Assembly (NCBI GenBank): GCA_020860745.1
Contig: JAJBTR010000419.1
Span: forward strand, 1 to 7,358
Direction of reading: 5' to 3'
Source: Lachnospiraceae bacterium
GTDB taxonomy: Bacteria > Bacillota > Clostridia > Lachnospirales > Lachnospiraceae
DNA: 7,358 nt
Shown one piece after another: positions 6,417 through 7,358 of this stretch (position 1 is its first letter; each line of letters opens with the position of its first letter). A model generated the notes under the pieces. That model searched no databases. It saw only the letters and a program-made list of their open reading frames with translations, and was not told where the DNA came from. Made by a program: the position numbers and the translations under genes.

Positions 6417-7001
6417 ATGAGAAAAAAACAATATATTGTGCTGATTATTGTGCTGGCGGCCATTGTCGCTGCCCTGGTGGGCGTGATTTTCGGGAAAAAA
6501 GCAAAGACGGCAAAGGAAGAAGCGGAGGCGGAAGCCGCCACCGTCTATGTCAATCAGTTTGACGTCAGTGATGTCACCGCTTTTACGTATCTGCTGGATG
6601 ACAACCTGGTAATGTTCAGTCTCGAGGACGATGTGTGGACCTACATGGGCGATACCACAATGGTATTGGATACCGACACGATCGAGGATTTTCTTACGGA
6701 GATGAGCGAAGTGACGGCGGACAGCGTCATCGAGGATGTGGAGGACAACTCTGAGTACGGAGTCGACAGTCCGGTGCAGATGTTCGCAGTGGTATTCTCG
6801 GACGGCAGTTCCCTGACTTATTGTTTCGGATCTGAGAATGATATCGTCGGGGGTTATTATCTGCAGGTGACCGATGATGCGGACGATACCAACAATGATA
6901 CCGTGTACCTGGTGGACAGCACCATTGTCACATCCACGCTGGCGACAGAAGTGGAGAGCTTCCAGGCGGAGGAAGAGGATGAGGGCTCTGTGTCGGAGTA
7001 G
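6417..7001 (+). CDS. DUF4340 membrane-anchored accessory protein
   Basis: A 194-residue protein with a basic start (MRKKQ), one hydrophobic anchor at about 6-25, a stop-transfer KKAK, and a mostly acidic extracytoplasmic domain. There is no lipobox cysteine. The domain follows the DUF4340 pattern: a VTAFTYLLDDN strand, a DDVWTYMGD segment, a helix at IEDFLTEMSEVTADSVIED, then NSEYGVDSP, a strand pair around FSDGSSLTYCFGSEND and GGYYLQV, and VYLVDS near the end. Proteins of this family are repeatedly encoded next to GldG-type ABC systems, matching this operon, but the biochemical role is not established. This copy is short: many DUF4340 proteins exceed 300 residues and contain more than one copy of the unit. 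The C-terminal FQAEEEDEGSVSE tail is acidic and probably disordered. Function inferred: partner of the transporter's outer domain. Confidence 0.82.
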   Translation: MRKKQYIVLIIVLAAIVAALVGVIFGKKAKTAKEEAEAEAATVYVNQFDVSDVTAFTYLLDDNLVMFSLEDDVWTYMGDTTMVLDTDTIEDFLTEMSEVTADSVIEDVEDNSEYGVDSPVQMFAVVFSDGSSLTYCFGSENDIVGGYYLQVTDDADDTNNDTVYLVDSTIVTSTLATEVESFQAEEEDEGSVSE

Positions 7002-7032
7002 ATAAGACGCCGGGCGCGCAGTTATTGGAATC

Positions 7033-7083
7033 AAAAAGGATCTTCTGTGTGTAAGGAACATCACAGAGGATCTTTTGTTTTTA
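7033..7083. terminator. bidirectional intrinsic terminator between convergent genes
   Basis: AAAAGGATCTTCTGTG (7034-7049) pairs with CACAGAGGATCTTTT (7062-7076), with one G-U wobble and one bulged base, around a 12-base loop. It is followed by TTTTGTTTTT on the plus strand. On the minus strand the AAAAA at 7033-7037 reads as a T-run after the same stem. It can end both the transporter operon and the minus-strand gene. Confidence 0.88.
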
Positions 7084-7094
7084 CACGTTTTTTC

Positions 7095-7337
7095 TTAGTT
7101 TTCTTCGTCAGTTTCATCAGTCTCTTCATTTCCCGCAGAAAAATGATCTTGCAGCAGCTTGTAAATGAAGCTGTAGGCCCAAAGAAGAACCGGCAGGACG
7201 ACGGTGGAATAAATGGCAGCTTTCAGCAGATTCATAGCCTGTTCGCTGCCGATGATTGCCAGGACAATTGTCGAAACATACAGTGCCAGGAGTGCGATGA
7301 CACCGATCATTGCTATAACTCGTTTCACTTTTTTCAT
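7095..7337 (-). CDS. small two-helix membrane protein of unknown function
   Basis: An 80-residue protein read on the minus strand. It has a basic N-terminus (MKKVKR), a hydrophobic helix at about 7-29, a second at about 40-63 (containing TVVLPVLLWAYSF), and a strongly acidic tail (EETDETDEEN). I do not recognise a named family; similar small membrane proteins are common and unnamed in Clostridia. The ATG at 7335-7337 is chosen because AGAGGTG (7344-7350) lies 6 bases upstream. The GTG at 7344-7346 falls inside that site and would only add three residues. The gene points toward the transporter operon and shares its terminator, so it is a separate transcription unit. Its promoter and any upstream partner lie beyond the window edge. 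Confidence 0.75.
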   Translation of the reverse strand: MKKVKRVIAMIGVIALLALYVSTIVLAIIGSEQAMNLLKAAIYSTVVLPVLLWAYSFIYKLLQDHFSAGNEETDETDEEN

Positions 7338-7343
7338 AATATA

Positions 7344-7350
7344 CACCTCT
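7344..7350 (-). promoter_or_regulatory. RBS deciding the start of the minus-strand membrane protein
   Basis: AGAGGTG on the minus strand, 6 bases before the ATG at 7337, favours that ATG over the GTG embedded in the site itself. Confidence 0.7.
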
Positions 7351-7358
7351 ACAACGAT

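Noticed and set aside
6342..7064. A 240-codon minus-strand open frame across the DUF4340 gene
   Set aside because: It would run through the bidirectional terminator at 7033-7083 and lies antisense to a recognisable protein; composition is shadow-like.

Overview
The window reads as a chromosomal segment of a Gram-positive Clostridia-type bacterium, most likely a Lachnospiraceae gut commensal. The grounds are the linked glgC-glgD pair (GlgD is a Firmicutes-type partner subunit), strong AGGAGG-type ribosome binding sites, a TTG start, roughly balanced base composition, and a GldA/GldF-GldG/DUF4340 transporter cassette of the kind seen in such genomes. The placement is inference from protein style, not from a database search. 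No mobile element, rRNA, tRNA or CRISPR array is visible.

Layout. (1) 1-97: leader with a possible -10 element, a small palindrome and a strong RBS. (2) 98-2430: glgC and glgD, overlapping by 7 bases, which together encode a two-subunit ADP-glucose pyrophosphorylase, the committed step of glycogen synthesis. (3) 2431-2865: a gene-poor spacer with two tandem intrinsic terminators, a separate hairpin followed by an RBS-like GAGGAG, and a degenerate 33-35 base tandem repeat that lies in a short open frame. (4) 2866-7001: a three-gene operon encoding an ABC ATPase, a fused ABC-2 permease/GldG-like protein and a membrane-anchored DUF4340 protein. (5) 7002-7094: a bidirectional terminator. (6) 7095-7337, minus strand: a small two-helix membrane protein converging on the transporter operon.

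How the genes work together. GlgC carries the sugar-nucleotide transferase signature, while GlgD has lost the GGxGxRL loop and is probably a regulatory or stabilising partner. The transporter operon encodes a complete exporter-like complex: a cytosolic ATPase, a permease whose C-terminal half is a large extracytoplasmic GldG domain tethered at both ends, and a small accessory protein with the same topology as DUF4340 proteins. Its substrate cannot be read from the sequence. Gliding motility, from which the family takes its name, is unlikely here.

The most unusual points are a roughly 140-residue acidic, Ala/Glu-rich insertion with four 12-residue repeats inside the C-terminal domain of the ABC ATPase, the degenerate repeat/short open frame just upstream of that gene, and a possible 17-codon leader ORF placed 2 bases before the DUF4340 start. 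None of these amounts to a proven new system.
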